Below are positions 15,155-25,647 of a stretch of 44,639 bases of DNA, in pieces. The notes under the pieces were generated by a model. It had not been told where the DNA came from. It saw only the letters and a list, made by a program, of their open reading frames with translations, and searched no databases. Positions within the stretch are counted from its first letter, which is position 1, and each line of letters begins with the position of its first letter. Source of the stretch: Actinomycetota bacterium (GTDB taxonomy: Bacteria; Actinomycetota; Actinomycetes; Actinomycetales; Microbacteriaceae); the NCBI GenBank assembly GCA_009702455.1, contig WLIA01000008.1, positions 1 through 44,639 of the forward strand, read 5' to 3'. The position numbers and the translations under genes were made by a program.

Positions 15155-16429
15155 ATGACCAAACTGGGCGAATCGAGCGACCTGCTCAAGTGCTCTTTCT
15201 GCGGAAAGATGCAGAAGCAGGTTCGCAAGCTCATTGCTGGCCCAGGCGTATTCATTTGTGACGAGTGCATCGCCCTCTGTGTCGAGATAGTCGAAGAAGA
15301 ACTCGGCCAAGGCCCAAAACAGGTCGACGAGATTGACCTTCCAAAACCACGCGAAATCAAGGGTTTTCTCGACGAGTACGTGATCGGCCAAGACCAGGCC
15401 AAGAAGGCCCTATCGGTTGCCGTCTACAACCACTACAAGCGAATTCGCTCTCGTGGCACCCTAACCAGCGCCGGCAAAGCGCACGACGAAATTGAAATTG
15501 CCAAGTCGAACATTCTGATGATCGGCCCGACCGGTTGCGGCAAGACCTATCTGGCTCAGACCCTGGCCAAGCGCTTAAACGTTCCTTTTGCGGTTGCAGA
15601 CGCAACAGCGCTCACCGAAGCCGGTTATGTCGGCGAAGATGTTGAGAACATTTTGCTCAAGTTGCTTCAGGCAGCCGATGGCGATGTAAAGCGCGCCGAG
15701 AACGGCATCATCTACATCGATGAAATCGACAAGATTTCTCGCAAGGCAGAAAACCCTTCGATAACTCGAGACGTTTCTGGCGAGGGTGTTCAGCAAGCGC
15801 TGCTAAAGATTCTCGAAGGCACTGTTGCCTCGATTCCTCCGCAGGGTGGCCGCAAGCACCCGCAGCAAGAGTTCATTCAGCTCGACACCACCAACGTTTT
15901 GTTCATCGTTGCTGGGGCATTTGCCGGTCTTGAGGAAATCATTTCTGCTCGCGCGGGCAAGAAGGGAATCGGTTTCGGCTCGCCGATATTCGCAAAGGGC
16001 GACGCCGCCGAGATTTTCTCAGAGGTGCAGCCAGAAGATTTGCGCAAGTTCGGTTTGATTCCAGAGTTCATCGGTCGTTTGCCTGTCATCGCAACCGTTA
16101 AGGAACTTGACCGCAGCGCGCTGATGGATATCTTGACCGTTCCGAAGAACGCGCTAACCAAGCAGTACCAGCGCATGTTTGAGCTCGATGGCTTCGAGCT
16201 CGATTTTGATAAAGACGCGCTAGAAGCAATTTCTGACATGGCTGTTCTTCGCGAAACCGGCGCTCGTGGCCTGCGTGCGATCATGGAAGAAATTCTTGGC
16301 CCAATCATGTACGAGATTCCCGGCAGCGCGGTTCAGGGCGTTGTTCGCATCACTCGAGAAGTGGTCGAAACCAAGTCGGCTCCCGCGATTCTCCCTTTCA
16401 AGAGCAGCCGCCAAGAAAAATCAGCCTAG
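15155..16429 (+). CDS. clpX: ATP-dependent Clp protease ATP-binding subunit ClpX
   Basis: A 424-aa AAA+ unfoldase that recognises, unfolds and feeds substrates to ClpP. The N-terminal C4 zinc domain has Cys13, Cys16, Cys35 and Cys38 (CSFC and CDEC). Walker A is GPTGCGKT (about residue 125), Walker B is [10 protein letters not shown], the pore-loop segment is GYVGED, and the ClpP-binding loop IGF motif lies in [10 protein letters not shown]. Arginine finger and sensor regions ([22 protein letters not shown]) are intact. It appears leaderless and is transcriptionally separated from clpP1P2. Confidence 0.97.
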   Translation: MTKLGESSDLLKCSFCGKMQKQVRKLIAGPGVFICDECIALCVEIVEEELGQGPKQVDEIDLPKPREIKGFLDEYVIGQDQAKKALSVAVYNHYKRIRSRGTLTSAGKAHDEIEIAKSNILMIGPTGCGKTYLAQTLAKRLNVPFAVADATALTEAGYVGEDVENILLKLLQAADGDVKRAENGIIYIDEIDKISRKAENPSITRDVSGEGVQQALLKILEGTVASIPPQGGRKHPQQEFIQLDTTNVLFIVAGAFAGLEEIISARAGKKGIGFGSPIFAKGDAAEIFSEVQPEDLRKFGLIPEFIGRLPVIATVKELDRSALMDILTVPKNALTKQYQRMFELDGFELDFDKDALEAISDMAVLRETGARGLRAIMEEILGPIMYEIPGSAVQGVVRITREVVETKSAPAILPFKSSRQEKSA

Positions 16430-16438
16430 GCAACCCAA

Positions 16439-17614
16439 ATGCCAGCTAGCGGGCTTCGACTCAGAGCACCGATTCTTGCAGGAACCGTGGCTTCGATCAC
16501 AGGTCAGGCGGCCAGCACCGGCGTTGTTCTAGCGGCATTATCGGCACTCGGAGCCACCCAATCACAGATTGTCTCTGTCGTTTTCGTAATGCTCTTGCTC
16601 TACGGCACCCTTTCAATCGTTCTCAGTTGGCGTTACAAGATGCCGATCAGCATCGTCTGGAGCACCCCTGGAGCTGCCCTTCTGGTTTCGGCCGGCGGTC
16701 TTGGCTTCGGTTTCGAAACTGCGGTTGGTGCATTCATTGTCGCTTCGCTCTTGATTGCCTTGACCGGACTTTGGCCTGCGCTCGGAAAACTTGTTTCCTC
16801 GATACCGAAGCCAATCGCCAGTGCGATGCTCGCGGGTGTCATCTTTAGCTTCTGCATCGCACCTTTCAGTGCTGCAGGTCAGTATCCGTTGGTCGTTTTC
16901 CCGGCGATTTTGGTTTGGTTGGTGCTCTACAAACTCGCGCAGGTGTGGGCAACGCCTATTGCAATGATCGTGTTGTTTGGGCTGACGGCAATCGAGCTGA
17001 ACATCACGATTCCGATCGAAGACATTTTGCCTGCAGCACAACTCGTTGCTCCACAGTTTTCAATTGTCGCAATTATCTCGATCGGTATACCGCTTTACCT
17101 GGTGACCATGGCAAGCCAGAACATTCCTGGCATGGCAATTATGAAGAGTTTCGGCTACGAGGTTCCGTTTAGACCGGTAATGCTGGCAACCGGTATAGGT
17201 TCTTTGGTTGCCAATTTCTTTGGCGGCTTCGTAACGAACCTCGCCGCAATTACCGCAGCGCTCAATGCCAACGAGCAAGCTCACAGGGATGCCGGTAAGC
17301 GCTGGATTGCATCGGTAAGCGGGGGAGTCGTCTACCTGCTGCTCGCTCTAACCGCAGGAGCATCGATTTCGTTCGTCATTCAGGCACCGAGAGAAATAAT
17401 TTTGGCGGGTGCCGGTCTCGCACTGTTTGCAACAATGATTGGCGCGCTTTCATCGATTGTCGAAGAGCCAGAACTCAGGCTGCCAGCCGTAATCGCATTT
17501 CTGGTGGCATCGTCAGGCTTCACGGCATACTCGATTGGCCCTGCATTCTGGGCGCTTGTGGCCGGTGTGATCGTTTGGCTGTGGTTGGCTAAACGCAAGA
17601 AAACCGCCGCCTAA
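16439..17614 (+). CDS. BenE-family (benzoate/H+ symporter-like) membrane transporter
   Basis: A 391-aa polytopic protein with about 11-12 membrane segments. It matches the BenE family through features such as LSWRYKMPISIVWSTPGAAL near the first third, SIPKPIASAMLAGVIF, the helix-break region MASQNIPGMAIMKSFGY and AAITAALN in the core. BenE proteins were described as benzoate/proton symporters, but most relatives are untested, so the substrate is not known. It starts 9 nt after the clpX stop, probably by read-through from clpX. There is no aromatic-degradation gene in the window. Confidence 0.85.
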   Translation: MPASGLRLRAPILAGTVASITGQAASTGVVLAALSALGATQSQIVSVVFVMLLLYGTLSIVLSWRYKMPISIVWSTPGAALLVSAGGLGFGFETAVGAFIVASLLIALTGLWPALGKLVSSIPKPIASAMLAGVIFSFCIAPFSAAGQYPLVVFPAILVWLVLYKLAQVWATPIAMIVLFGLTAIELNITIPIEDILPAAQLVAPQFSIVAIISIGIPLYLVTMASQNIPGMAIMKSFGYEVPFRPVMLATGIGSLVANFFGGFVTNLAAITAALNANEQAHRDAGKRWIASVSGGVVYLLLALTAGASISFVIQAPREIILAGAGLALFATMIGALSSIVEEPELRLPAVIAFLVASSGFTAYSIGPAFWALVAGVIVWLWLAKRKKTAA

Positions 17615-17630
17615 AAAAGGCGACGGTTTT
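17600..17630. terminator. Bidirectional terminator between benE-like gene and M3 peptidase
   Basis: AAAACCGCCGCC (17600-17611) pairs with GGCGACGGTTTT (17619-17630), with one mismatch. The stop codon of the plus-strand gene lies in the loop. The A and T ends suit both converging transcripts. Confidence 0.8.
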
Positions 17631-17641
17631 CTCTTTCGAAT

Positions 17642-19687
17642 CTAGAGAAGGCCGCGACGCTTGAGCAGTGGCTCAATCGATGCGTCTTTGCCTCTGAAGT
17701 TTCTGAACAGTTGCAATGCGTCTTGGGTTCCGCCGCGTGACAACAATTCGTTTCTAAAGTGGTCACCGTTTTCGCGAGTCAGACCGCCGTTGTTCTTGAA
17801 CCAGTCGACGGTGTCGGCGTCGAGAACCTCAGACCAGATGTAGCCGTAGTAACCCGCCGAGTAGCCGCCCGCAAAGATGTGCGAGAAGTATGTGCTGCGA
17901 TAGCGGGTAGGCACGAGGTCGAAATCGAGTCCGTAGTTCGCAAGTGCCTTGGCTTCGAAGGCCTCGACGTCGGTTGGAATCTCGTCTGGTCCAAGTTCGT
18001 GCCAGGCGAGGTCGATAACAGAAGCTGCCAAGTAGGCAACGGTTGCGTGACCCTGGTTGAAGGTCTCTGCGCGCTTTAGGTTGTCGATCCACTCTTGCGG
18101 AAGCGGCTCGCCTGTCTCGTAATGCTTGGCAAAGTTCTCGACCACTTCTGGCCAGAGCATCCACATCTCGTTTACCTGTGACGGAAACTCGACGAAGTCA
18201 CGAGGGGTGCTTGTGCCCGAGAATCTCGGGTACTTCACGTTCGACAGCATGCCGTGCAGCGCGTGCCCGAACTCGTGGAACAGTGTGGTGGTGAAGTCAA
18301 AGCTCAGCAGCGCTGGCTGACCGGCCGGTGGCTTGACCACGTTTGAGTTGTTGAGCACGACCGGTAGTTGACCGAGCAGGTGACTCTGGTCAACGAAGCT
18401 GTTCATCCATGCGCCACCGCGCTTCGATGGGCGGGTGAAGAAGTCAGCAATAAACAGCGCCATCTTGCTGCCGTCGGCATCGAAAACTTCGAAAGCGCGG
18501 GCTTCAGGGTGATAGGTGACGAGGTCTTTGCGTTCTTTAAATGTGATTCCAAAGAGCTTGGTTGCGGCGAAGAAAATGCCGTCAAACAACACGCGCTCGA
18601 GCTCGAAGTAAGGCTTGAACAACTCGGTGTCGATGTTGTATTTCTCGGCGCGAACCTGCTCGGTGTAGAGATCCCAGTCCCACGACTGCATGTCAAAGTC
18701 GGCACCAGACGCCTTTATCGCGGCTTGGATGTCTTTGGCTTCGAGTTCGGCATTGCGTCTCGCAGCCGGGGCAATCTTGCGAAGCATTTCGTGCACATTT
18801 GCCGGGTTCTTGGCGGTGCGGTCGGTTAGCACGTAGTGCGCGTGTGAATCAAAGCCGAATAGCTTTGCCTTCTCTGCGCGAAGTTTCGCCATCTCGAGCA
18901 ATATCGGTCGGTTGTCGTTGGCTCCGTTGCGGCCACCCTTGACCATCGAGTTCTTCATGATCTTCTCGCGAAGTGTGCGGTTGGTTAGCGAAGCGAGCAT
19001 CGGGTTTCCGGTGAAGTTCACCATCGCCAAGAAATACTTGCCCTCTTGACCCTTGTCTTTTGCAAGGGCTGCAGCGGCTGCGATTTCGTTCTCGCTAAGG
19101 CCATCGAGTTCTGCGGCTGTGTCAACGAAGACACCGAGATCGTTGGTGTCGGCAAGAAGCTGCTGGCTGAACTTGGTGTCGAGTTCGGCGAGGCGCTGAT
19201 TGATTTGCATCGCCTTGCTTCGCTCGGCTTCGCTTAGGTGCGCGCCGGCTTTTCTGAAGTCATCGTAGTAGCGAACCAACAGCCAATCACTCTCGGCATC
19301 GAGGCCGAGTGATTCGCGCTTGTTGTAGAGTTTTTCGACTCTCGCGTATAGAACTGGGTTTAACTGAATCGCGTCTTGATGCGCGGCTAGCTTTGGCGCG
19401 ATCTCTTCTTCGATCTTGTCGATTTCGTCATCGGTGTCGCTCGAAGACTTGGTGTAGAAAACCACAAGCACGCGCTCGAGCAGTTTTCCGGCGCGCTCAA
19501 GCGCAACGAGGGTGTTCTCGAAAGTCGGTTCACCCGATTCAAGAATTGCGTCTACCTCGGCGAGGTGCTGCTCGCAGCCGGCATAGAACGCAGGCAGGTA
19601 ATGCTCGGTGCGAATCCTCGTGAAATCAGGAAGTTCGTATTCGAGAGTCGAACGGTTGGCAAATGGGTTCTCAGAGGTAAAAGTCAT
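17642..19687 (-). CDS. M3-family metallopeptidase (peptidyl-dipeptidase Dcp type)
   Basis: A 681-aa cytosolic zinc peptidase of the M3A family, which trims short peptides. The zinc motif HEFGHALHGM begins near residue 471, followed by EFPSQVNEMWM with the third ligand glutamate, giving the M3 HExxH...E pattern. The N-terminus starts NPFANRSTLEYELPDF, typical of Dcp proteins. The C-terminal FAGGYSAGYYGYIWSEVLDAD motif is also typical. I place the start at ATG 19687, since TAGGCT precedes it by 7 nt (leaderless); a TTG 6 nt upstream is the alternative. It follows valS on the same strand. Confidence 0.93.
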   Translation of the reverse strand: MTFTSENPFANRSTLEYELPDFTRIRTEHYLPAFYAGCEQHLAEVDAILESGEPTFENTLVALERAGKLLERVLVVFYTKSSSDTDDEIDKIEEEIAPKLAAHQDAIQLNPVLYARVEKLYNKRESLGLDAESDWLLVRYYDDFRKAGAHLSEAERSKAMQINQRLAELDTKFSQQLLADTNDLGVFVDTAAELDGLSENEIAAAAALAKDKGQEGKYFLAMVNFTGNPMLASLTNRTLREKIMKNSMVKGGRNGANDNRPILLEMAKLRAEKAKLFGFDSHAHYVLTDRTAKNPANVHEMLRKIAPAARRNAELEAKDIQAAIKASGADFDMQSWDWDLYTEQVRAEKYNIDTELFKPYFELERVLFDGIFFAATKLFGITFKERKDLVTYHPEARAFEVFDADGSKMALFIADFFTRPSKRGGAWMNSFVDQSHLLGQLPVVLNNSNVVKPPAGQPALLSFDFTTTLFHEFGHALHGMLSNVKYPRFSGTSTPRDFVEFPSQVNEMWMLWPEVVENFAKHYETGEPLPQEWIDNLKRAETFNQGHATVAYLAASVIDLAWHELGPDEIPTDVEAFEAKALANYGLDFDLVPTRYRSTYFSHIFAGGYSAGYYGYIWSEVLDADTVDWFKNNGGLTRENGDHFRNELLSRGGTQDALQLFRNFRGKDASIEPLLKRRGLL

Positions 19688-19694
19688 AGGCAAT

Positions 19695-19700
19695 AGCCTA
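19695..19700 (-). promoter_or_regulatory. -10 hexamer of leaderless promoter for the M3 peptidase
   Basis: On the minus strand TAGGCT, 7 nt, ATG, with no Shine-Dalgarno. The hexamer lies in the 21-nt gap after the valS stop, so the peptidase can be expressed independently of valS. Confidence 0.5.
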
Positions 19701-19708
19701 CGACTGAC

Positions 19709-22339
19709 TTACGCCTCTTCGACCGGCTTCAGAACGACGTCGACGACCGCAACGTCTTCGGCCTCGGCGTAGGCGAGATCTTCGATGCGCCCAACACCCT
19801 TGAGGTCTCTTTCGAAGACACGGATGCTGGTTAGCACTGCCGCCGGAGCTTGCATGGTTGCCGAGAGCACCTCGGCCTTCATCGATGCCTTGGCGTCTGA
19901 CTTGGCCTTGCGAATGCCAACCAGGGCGGTCGAGGCAAGCTCGAGTAGCCCGTGGTTGCTGGCATCGAGGCCAACGGTTAGTTCTTCTACGGTCGGCCAG
20001 GTTGAGCGGTGAATCGAGCCAGCTTCGGTCTGCCACCAGCCCCAAACCTCTTCGGTTGCGAAAGGCAAGAACGGTGCGAACAGGCGCAACATCGTGTGTA
20101 GCGCTTGGCGAAGTGCGATGGCCGCAGAGGCCTGAGCAGCCGGGGTTGCTTCGGCCTGGCCGTAGGCGCGCTCTTTGACCAGTTCGAGGTAATCGTCGGT
20201 GAAGTTCCAGAAGAACTTCTCGGTTAGTTCGAGCGACTTGGTGTGGTCGTAGTTTTCGAATGCGCGGGTTGCCTCGCGAACCACGTCGGCGAGCGAAAGC
20301 AGCATGGCCTGATCGATTGCTTCGGTAACTTCGGTGTGACCTGAAGGAACCTCAAAAGAGAGGGCAAACTTGGCGGCGTTCAACAGTTTGATTGCAAGTC
20401 TGCGACCGATCTTCATCTGTCCGGTGTCGAAAGCCGCGTCGGTTCCGAGTCGAGCAGAAGCCGCCCAGTAGCGAACCGCGTCGCTGCCGTGTTCTTCGAG
20501 CATGTCGCTCGGTGTAACCACGTTGCCCTTTGACTTCGACATCTTCTTGCGATCCGGGTCGAGAATCCAGCCTGAGATCGCCGCGTTGCTCCATGGCAAC
20601 TTGCCGTGCTCTTGTTCGCTGCGCAAGACGCTAGAAAACAGCCAGGTGCGAATGATGTCTTGTCCCTGCGGGCGAAGGTCGTAAGGGAATACCTTGGCAA
20701 AAAGTTCAGGGTCGGCAATCCAGCCGCCGGCTAGTTGTGGCGTGAGCGACGATGTCGCCCAGGTATCCATGATGTCTAATTCGCCAACGAAACCGTTCGG
20801 CTGGTTGCGCTGCGACTCGGTGTAACCGGCAGGCACATCGCTCGAAGGGTCAACAGGCAAGATCGAGTGGTCAGGAACCAGCGGTGAATCGAAAAGCGTT
20901 TCACCGTTTGCATCGATTGCATACCAAACCGGAATCGGCACACCGAAGAAACGTTGACGCGATATCAGCCAGTCGCCGGTTAGGCCGTTGACCCAGTTCT
21001 CGTAGCGAACGCGCATGAAGTCGGGGTGAAAGTTGAGCTCTTTGCCGAGAGCAATCAAACGTTCGCGCAGGTCGGCATCGCGGCCACCGTTGCGCACATA
21101 CCACTGGCGGGTCGACACGATCTCGAGCGGCTTATCGCCCTTCTCGAAGAACTTCACCGGGTGAGTTATCGGCTTCGGCTCGCCAACCATGTCGCCAGAT
21201 TCCTGCAGTAGCTCAACGATTCGCTGCTTTGCCGAGAACACGGTCTTGCCGGCAAGTTCGGCATAGACCTCTTGGCCGCGAGCGCCTGTGATTGCCTCGG
21301 GTGCTTCTGCAAGGATGCGCCCATCCCAGCCAATGATTGCGCGGTTTGGCAGGTCGAGCTCGCGCCACCAGATCACGTCGGTGACGTCACCGAATGTGCA
21401 AATCATGGCGATGCCAGAACCCTTGTCGATCTGAGCCAGGCGGTGCGCGACAACCGGAACCTCGACACCGAACAGCGGGGTCTTCACGGTTTTACCGAAC
21501 AGATGCTTGTAGCGGTCGTCATCTGGGTGCGCAACCAGCGCAACACAAGCGGGCAACATCTCGGGGCGGGTGGTTTCGACGAAAAGCTTTCCGCCATCCC
21601 AGAGTGAAGCATCAACGTCGAAGCCGACGCGGTGATAAGCGCCAGGCTGGTCGCGATCTTCGAGTTCGGCCTGAGCCACAGCCGTTCTAAAGGTGATGTC
21701 CCAGAGGGTAGGTGCCATCGACTGGTATGCCTCGCCGCGGGCAAGGTTGTTCAAGAACGCCTTTTGCGAAACGGCCTGAGCAGAAGGTGCGATGGTCTGG
21801 TAGGTCTGCTTCCAGTCGACAGAGAGCCCGAGTTGACGCCAGAGCGCTTCGAAAACCTTCTCGTCTTCAACTGTCAACTTCTCGCAGAGCTCAATAAAGT
21901 TGCGTCGCGAAATAGCAATCTGGTCGGCAGCCTTGCTGCTCTTGTTGTCGCCACCCTCGAACGGAGGAGTGAAGCCGGCAACGTATGGCAGGTTGGGGTC
22001 GCAACGAACCCCGTAGTAGTTCTGAACGCGACGCTCGGTCGGCAGCCCGTTGTCATCCCAGCCCATCGGGTAGTAAACCTCGAAACCGCTCATGCGCTTG
22101 AAGCGGGCAACCACGTCGGTGTGGGTGTAACTAAAGACGTGACCTACGTGCAGTGAGCCAGAAGCTGTCGGCGGCGGGGTGTCAATTGAGTAAACCTGGC
22201 TGCGGTCGACATCGCGGCGAAAGCGGTAAACGCCGTCGTTCTCCCAGACAAGACCCCACTTCTGCTCGAGCCCTTCGACTCCCACCTTCTCGGGGGTAGT
22301 GGCAGCGGCTAGCAGATCGGTCTTGGCAGGCAGGTTCAC
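19709..22339 (-). CDS. valS: Valyl-tRNA synthetase
   Basis: An 876-aa class Ia aminoacyl-tRNA synthetase that charges tRNA-Val and edits mischarged threonine. The HIGH-type motif is HVGH (SLHVGHVFSYTHTD, about residue 65). The CP1 editing domain spans roughly 170-380, the KMSKS motif is KKMSKSKGNVV (about 608), and an anticodon-binding domain with MLRLFAPFLPFATEEVW follows. The protein ends in an acidic segment without the long C-terminal coiled coil of many bacterial ValRS. The start is GTG at 22339 with GGAG 11 nt upstream. It diverges from ileS across a 77-nt gap. Confidence 0.96.
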   Translation of the reverse strand: MNLPAKTDLLAAATTPEKVGVEGLEQKWGLVWENDGVYRFRRDVDRSQVYSIDTPPPTASGSLHVGHVFSYTHTDVVARFKRMSGFEVYYPMGWDDNGLPTERRVQNYYGVRCDPNLPYVAGFTPPFEGGDNKSSKAADQIAISRRNFIELCEKLTVEDEKVFEALWRQLGLSVDWKQTYQTIAPSAQAVSQKAFLNNLARGEAYQSMAPTLWDITFRTAVAQAELEDRDQPGAYHRVGFDVDASLWDGGKLFVETTRPEMLPACVALVAHPDDDRYKHLFGKTVKTPLFGVEVPVVAHRLAQIDKGSGIAMICTFGDVTDVIWWRELDLPNRAIIGWDGRILAEAPEAITGARGQEVYAELAGKTVFSAKQRIVELLQESGDMVGEPKPITHPVKFFEKGDKPLEIVSTRQWYVRNGGRDADLRERLIALGKELNFHPDFMRVRYENWVNGLTGDWLISRQRFFGVPIPVWYAIDANGETLFDSPLVPDHSILPVDPSSDVPAGYTESQRNQPNGFVGELDIMDTWATSSLTPQLAGGWIADPELFAKVFPYDLRPQGQDIIRTWLFSSVLRSEQEHGKLPWSNAAISGWILDPDRKKMSKSKGNVVTPSDMLEEHGSDAVRYWAASARLGTDAAFDTGQMKIGRRLAIKLLNAAKFALSFEVPSGHTEVTEAIDQAMLLSLADVVREATRAFENYDHTKSLELTEKFFWNFTDDYLELVKERAYGQAEATPAAQASAAIALRQALHTMLRLFAPFLPFATEEVWGWWQTEAGSIHRSTWPTVEELTVGLDASNHGLLELASTALVGIRKAKSDAKASMKAEVLSATMQAPAAVLTSIRVFERDLKGVGRIEDLAYAEAEDVAVVDVVLKPVEEA

Positions 22340-22416
22340 TCGAAAGTCTCCATAAAACGGGTTTGTAACAGGTTAACATTGATGCAGACTTCCCGTGCTG
22401 AGCCAGAAAGCCATTC

Positions 22417-25400
22417 ATGTATCCAAAGGTGAACGCCGATTTGACCCGTGAGGGCGTAAACCCGAGCCCGAGCTTTCCGAAGCTCGAAGAGCAGGTGCTT
22501 GCCTATTGGCAGGAAGATGGCACATTTCAGGCCAGCATTGACCAGCGCAAGGCCGAAAACGCCGAAGAATTCGTCTTTTACGACGGCCCGCCCTTCGCTA
22601 ACGGTCTTCCGCACTACGGACACCTTCTTACCGGGTACACCAAAGACATGGTTCCCCGCTTCAAGACAATGCAGGGATACCGCGTCGAACGCCGTTTCGG
22701 CTGGGACACCCACGGCCTACCCGCCGAGGTAGAGGCAGAGCGTCAGCTCAAGATCTCGGGTCGCCCCGAAATCGAGAAGTTTGGCATCGACAAGTTCAAC
22801 GAGTACTGCCGCACATCGGTGCTCAAGTACACAGAAGACTGGCGCACCTATGTAACCCGCCAGGCACGCTGGGTTGACTTCGACAACGACTACAAGACTC
22901 TCGACAAGACCTATACCGAGAGCGTGCTCTGGGCCTTCAAGCAGCTGCACAACAAGGGCCTTATCTACGAAGGCTTCAAGGTGCTCGCGTACTGCTGGCG
23001 CTGCGAGACCCCGCTGTCAAACCACGAACTGCGCATGGACGACGAGGTCTACAAGACTCGCCAAGACCAAACCGTAACCGTAACTTTCAAAATCACCAAT
23101 GGCGCGCTCGCGGGAGTCAAGCTGCTCGCCTGGACAACCACCCCGTGGACCCTGCCGACGAACTTCGCGCTCGCGGTTGGCCCAGAGATTGAATACGCGG
23201 TAGTTGTCGCCGGGCCAAACGGCGCTGGCGATGGTTCGCCTGCCGGTTCGAAGTTCATGCTGGCAAAGTCGCAGGTTAGCGCCTATGCAAAAGACCTCGG
23301 CTACGAAAACGCAGAAGACGTTGTGCTTGAGAGCACTCAACTCGGCAAGACGCTTGCCGGAATTCGCTACGAGCGACTATTCGATTACTACGCCGATTCC
23401 GAGAAATTCGAAATCGCAAACGCCTGGCAGGTTTTGGTTGGCGACTACGTTGCCGACAACGAAGGCACCGGCATCGTGCACCAGGCGCCGGCCTACGGTG
23501 AAGACGACCAGAATCTTTGCAACGCCGCAGACATTCCGACCTACGTTTCGATTAACGAGCGCGGTCAGTTCAATTCGCTGATCACCGACTTCGAGGGTCA
23601 GCACGTTTTCGACGCCAACAAGCCGATCACCCAGCGACTAAAGGCCGACGGGCGCTTGCTGCGTCAGGCTTCTTATGACCACCCATACCCGCACTGCTAC
23701 CGCTGCAAGAACCCCCTTATCTACAAGGCTGTGTCTTCGTGGTTCGTTGAAACCACAAAGTTGCGCGACCGCATGCTCGAGCTAAACCAGCAGATCGACT
23801 GGACTCCCGAACACACCAAGGATGGCTCTTTCGGCAAGTGGCTCGAGAACGTGCGCGACTGGGCGATTTCGCGCAACCGTTTCTGGGGCGCACCGATTCC
23901 GGTGTGGAAGTCTGACGACCCGAACTATCCGCGCATTGATGTTTACGGCTCGCTCGAAGAACTCGAGCGCGACTTCGGCGTTCAGCCGAGTGACTTTCAC
24001 CGACCGGTAATCGACGAACTAACTCGACCAAACCCAGACGACCCAACTGGCAAGTCAACAATGCGTCGCGTGCCAGAGGTGCTCGACTGCTGGTTCGAAT
24101 CTGGTTCGATGCCGTTCGCGCAAGCGCACTATCCGTTTGAGAACCAAGAGTGGTTCGACAGCCACAGCCCAGGTGACTTCATCGTTGAATACATCGGTCA
24201 AACTCGCGGTTGGTTCTACACCCTGCACGTTCTTTCAACCGCGCTGTTCGATCGACCAGCATTCAAGTCGGTTGTTTCGCACGGAATCATTCTTGGTGAC
24301 GACGGTCAGAAGATGTCGAAGTCGCTGCGCAACTATCCAGACGTCAACGAAGTTTTCAACCGCGACGGCGCAGATGCAATGCGCTGGTTCTTGCTCTCGT
24401 CGCCGATTCTTCGCGGCGGCAACCTGAGCGTTACCGAGCAGGGCATCCGTGAGGGAATGCGTCAGTTTGTTCTGCCGCTTTGGAACACCTATTACTTCTT
24501 CAGTCTCTACGCGAATGCCAGCGACTACGAAGCAAAGACCTCTTTCGGCAGCACCGACGTTCTCGATCGCTACCTGCTCGCCAAGACTCGCGTGTTGATC
24601 GAAGAGGTAGAAGCCGACTTCAACCGCTACGACTCCTATGCCGCGGCTGGGCGACTTCGCGACTTCGCCGATGCTCTAACCAACTGGTATGTGCGCCGCT
24701 CGCGCGACCGTTTCTGGAACGGCGACAGCCAGGCCTTCGACACTCTCTATACGGTGCTCGAGATTCTCTGCCGCCTAGCGGCCCCGCTTGCCCCAATGGT
24801 TACCGAGCAAATCTGGCGCGGCCTAACCGGCGGTCGCAGCGTGCACCTGCAGTCTTGGCCAGATGCCGGCCAGGTGCCTGCAGACCGCAAGCTGGTCGAG
24901 GCTATGGACGAAGTTCGATCAATCAGCTCGGTTGCTCAGAGCCTTCGCAAACTAAACGGCTTGCGCGTGCGCTTGCCACTGGCAACCTTGAACGTCGTCA
25001 CCAAGAACGTCTCGGCCCTAGAAGACTTTGCAGATCTGATTGCCGACGAGCTAAACGTGAAGCAGGTTCGACTCGTCGAACTGTCACTCGAATCAACCTC
25101 GGAGTTCGGTGTCGTCAAACGGCTAACCGTTAACTCACGCGCCGCCGGCCCACGCATCGGCAAGAGCGTGCAAGCAGTTATTCAGGCGGCAAAGTCTGGC
25201 GACTGGAGCGAGAAAGACGGCACCGTTGTTGCCGGCGGTGTAGCGCTCGAAGTCGGCGAATATGAAATCGATCTAGTTGCCGACATGACAGACGCGCTCG
25301 ATGGTGTTGAAAAAACCGAGTTCATCGGAATTCTTTCGAGCGGTGGTTTCGTAATTCTCGACGGCAAGGTAACTCCGGCACTCGCCGCAGAAGGTTTGGC

Positions 25401-25638
25401 GCGAGATGTCATCCGTGCGGTTCAGCAGGCGAGAAAAGATGCCGACTTCGATGTCAGCGATCGCATCAAGCTCAGTGTTGTTGCTGACGCAGAAGTTATT
25501 GCCGCCGTGCAAAATCACGTTGAACTCATCAAAGGTGAAACCCTCGCGCTCGAATTCGAAACCGTCGTTGGCGATGCGCAGAACGCAGTCGAGGTAGGCG
25601 AGGGGCAGCAAATTCAAATCTCGGTGTCGAAGGTTTAG
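22417..25638 (+). CDS. ileS: Isoleucyl-tRNA synthetase
   Basis: A 1073-aa class Ia synthetase, longer than E. coli IleRS and of the actinobacterial/eukaryote-like type that is often less sensitive to mupirocin. The HIGH-type motif is HYGH ([11 protein letters not shown]). The editing domain includes [16 protein letters not shown], and the KMSKS motif is [15 protein letters not shown] (about 630). The C-terminal domain is of the long type. No zinc-finger C-terminus of the E. coli kind is visible. The upstream gap is too short for a T-box riboswitch, which some actinobacterial ileS genes carry. No good Shine-Dalgarno is seen (AGAAAG only). Confidence 0.97.
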   Translation: MYPKVNADLTREGVNPSPSFPKLEEQVLAYWQEDGTFQASIDQRKAENAEEFVFYDGPPFANGLPHYGHLLTGYTKDMVPRFKTMQGYRVERRFGWDTHGLPAEVEAERQLKISGRPEIEKFGIDKFNEYCRTSVLKYTEDWRTYVTRQARWVDFDNDYKTLDKTYTESVLWAFKQLHNKGLIYEGFKVLAYCWRCETPLSNHELRMDDEVYKTRQDQTVTVTFKITNGALAGVKLLAWTTTPWTLPTNFALAVGPEIEYAVVVAGPNGAGDGSPAGSKFMLAKSQVSAYAKDLGYENAEDVVLESTQLGKTLAGIRYERLFDYYADSEKFEIANAWQVLVGDYVADNEGTGIVHQAPAYGEDDQNLCNAADIPTYVSINERGQFNSLITDFEGQHVFDANKPITQRLKADGRLLRQASYDHPYPHCYRCKNPLIYKAVSSWFVETTKLRDRMLELNQQIDWTPEHTKDGSFGKWLENVRDWAISRNRFWGAPIPVWKSDDPNYPRIDVYGSLEELERDFGVQPSDFHRPVIDELTRPNPDDPTGKSTMRRVPEVLDCWFESGSMPFAQAHYPFENQEWFDSHSPGDFIVEYIGQTRGWFYTLHVLSTALFDRPAFKSVVSHGIILGDDGQKMSKSLRNYPDVNEVFNRDGADAMRWFLLSSPILRGGNLSVTEQGIREGMRQFVLPLWNTYYFFSLYANASDYEAKTSFGSTDVLDRYLLAKTRVLIEEVEADFNRYDSYAAAGRLRDFADALTNWYVRRSRDRFWNGDSQAFDTLYTVLEILCRLAAPLAPMVTEQIWRGLTGGRSVHLQSWPDAGQVPADRKLVEAMDEVRSISSVAQSLRKLNGLRVRLPLATLNVVTKNVSALEDFADLIADELNVKQVRLVELSLESTSEFGVVKRLTVNSRAAGPRIGKSVQAVIQAAKSGDWSEKDGTVVAGGVALEVGEYEIDLVADMTDALDGVEKTEFIGILSSGGFVILDGKVTPALAAEGLARDVIRAVQQARKDADFDVSDRIKLSVVADAEVIAAVQNHVELIKGETLALEFETVVGDAQNAVEVGEGQQIQISVSKV

Positions 25639-25647
25639 CGAGCACGA

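Noticed and set aside
22340-22416. T-box riboswitch upstream of ileS
   Set aside because: The gap is only 77 nt and contains no TGGNACC-type T-box sequence.
24480-25133. 217-codon plus-strand frame inside ileS
   Set aside because: Arginine-rich shadow of the ileS reading frame; ileS motifs continue unbroken through it.
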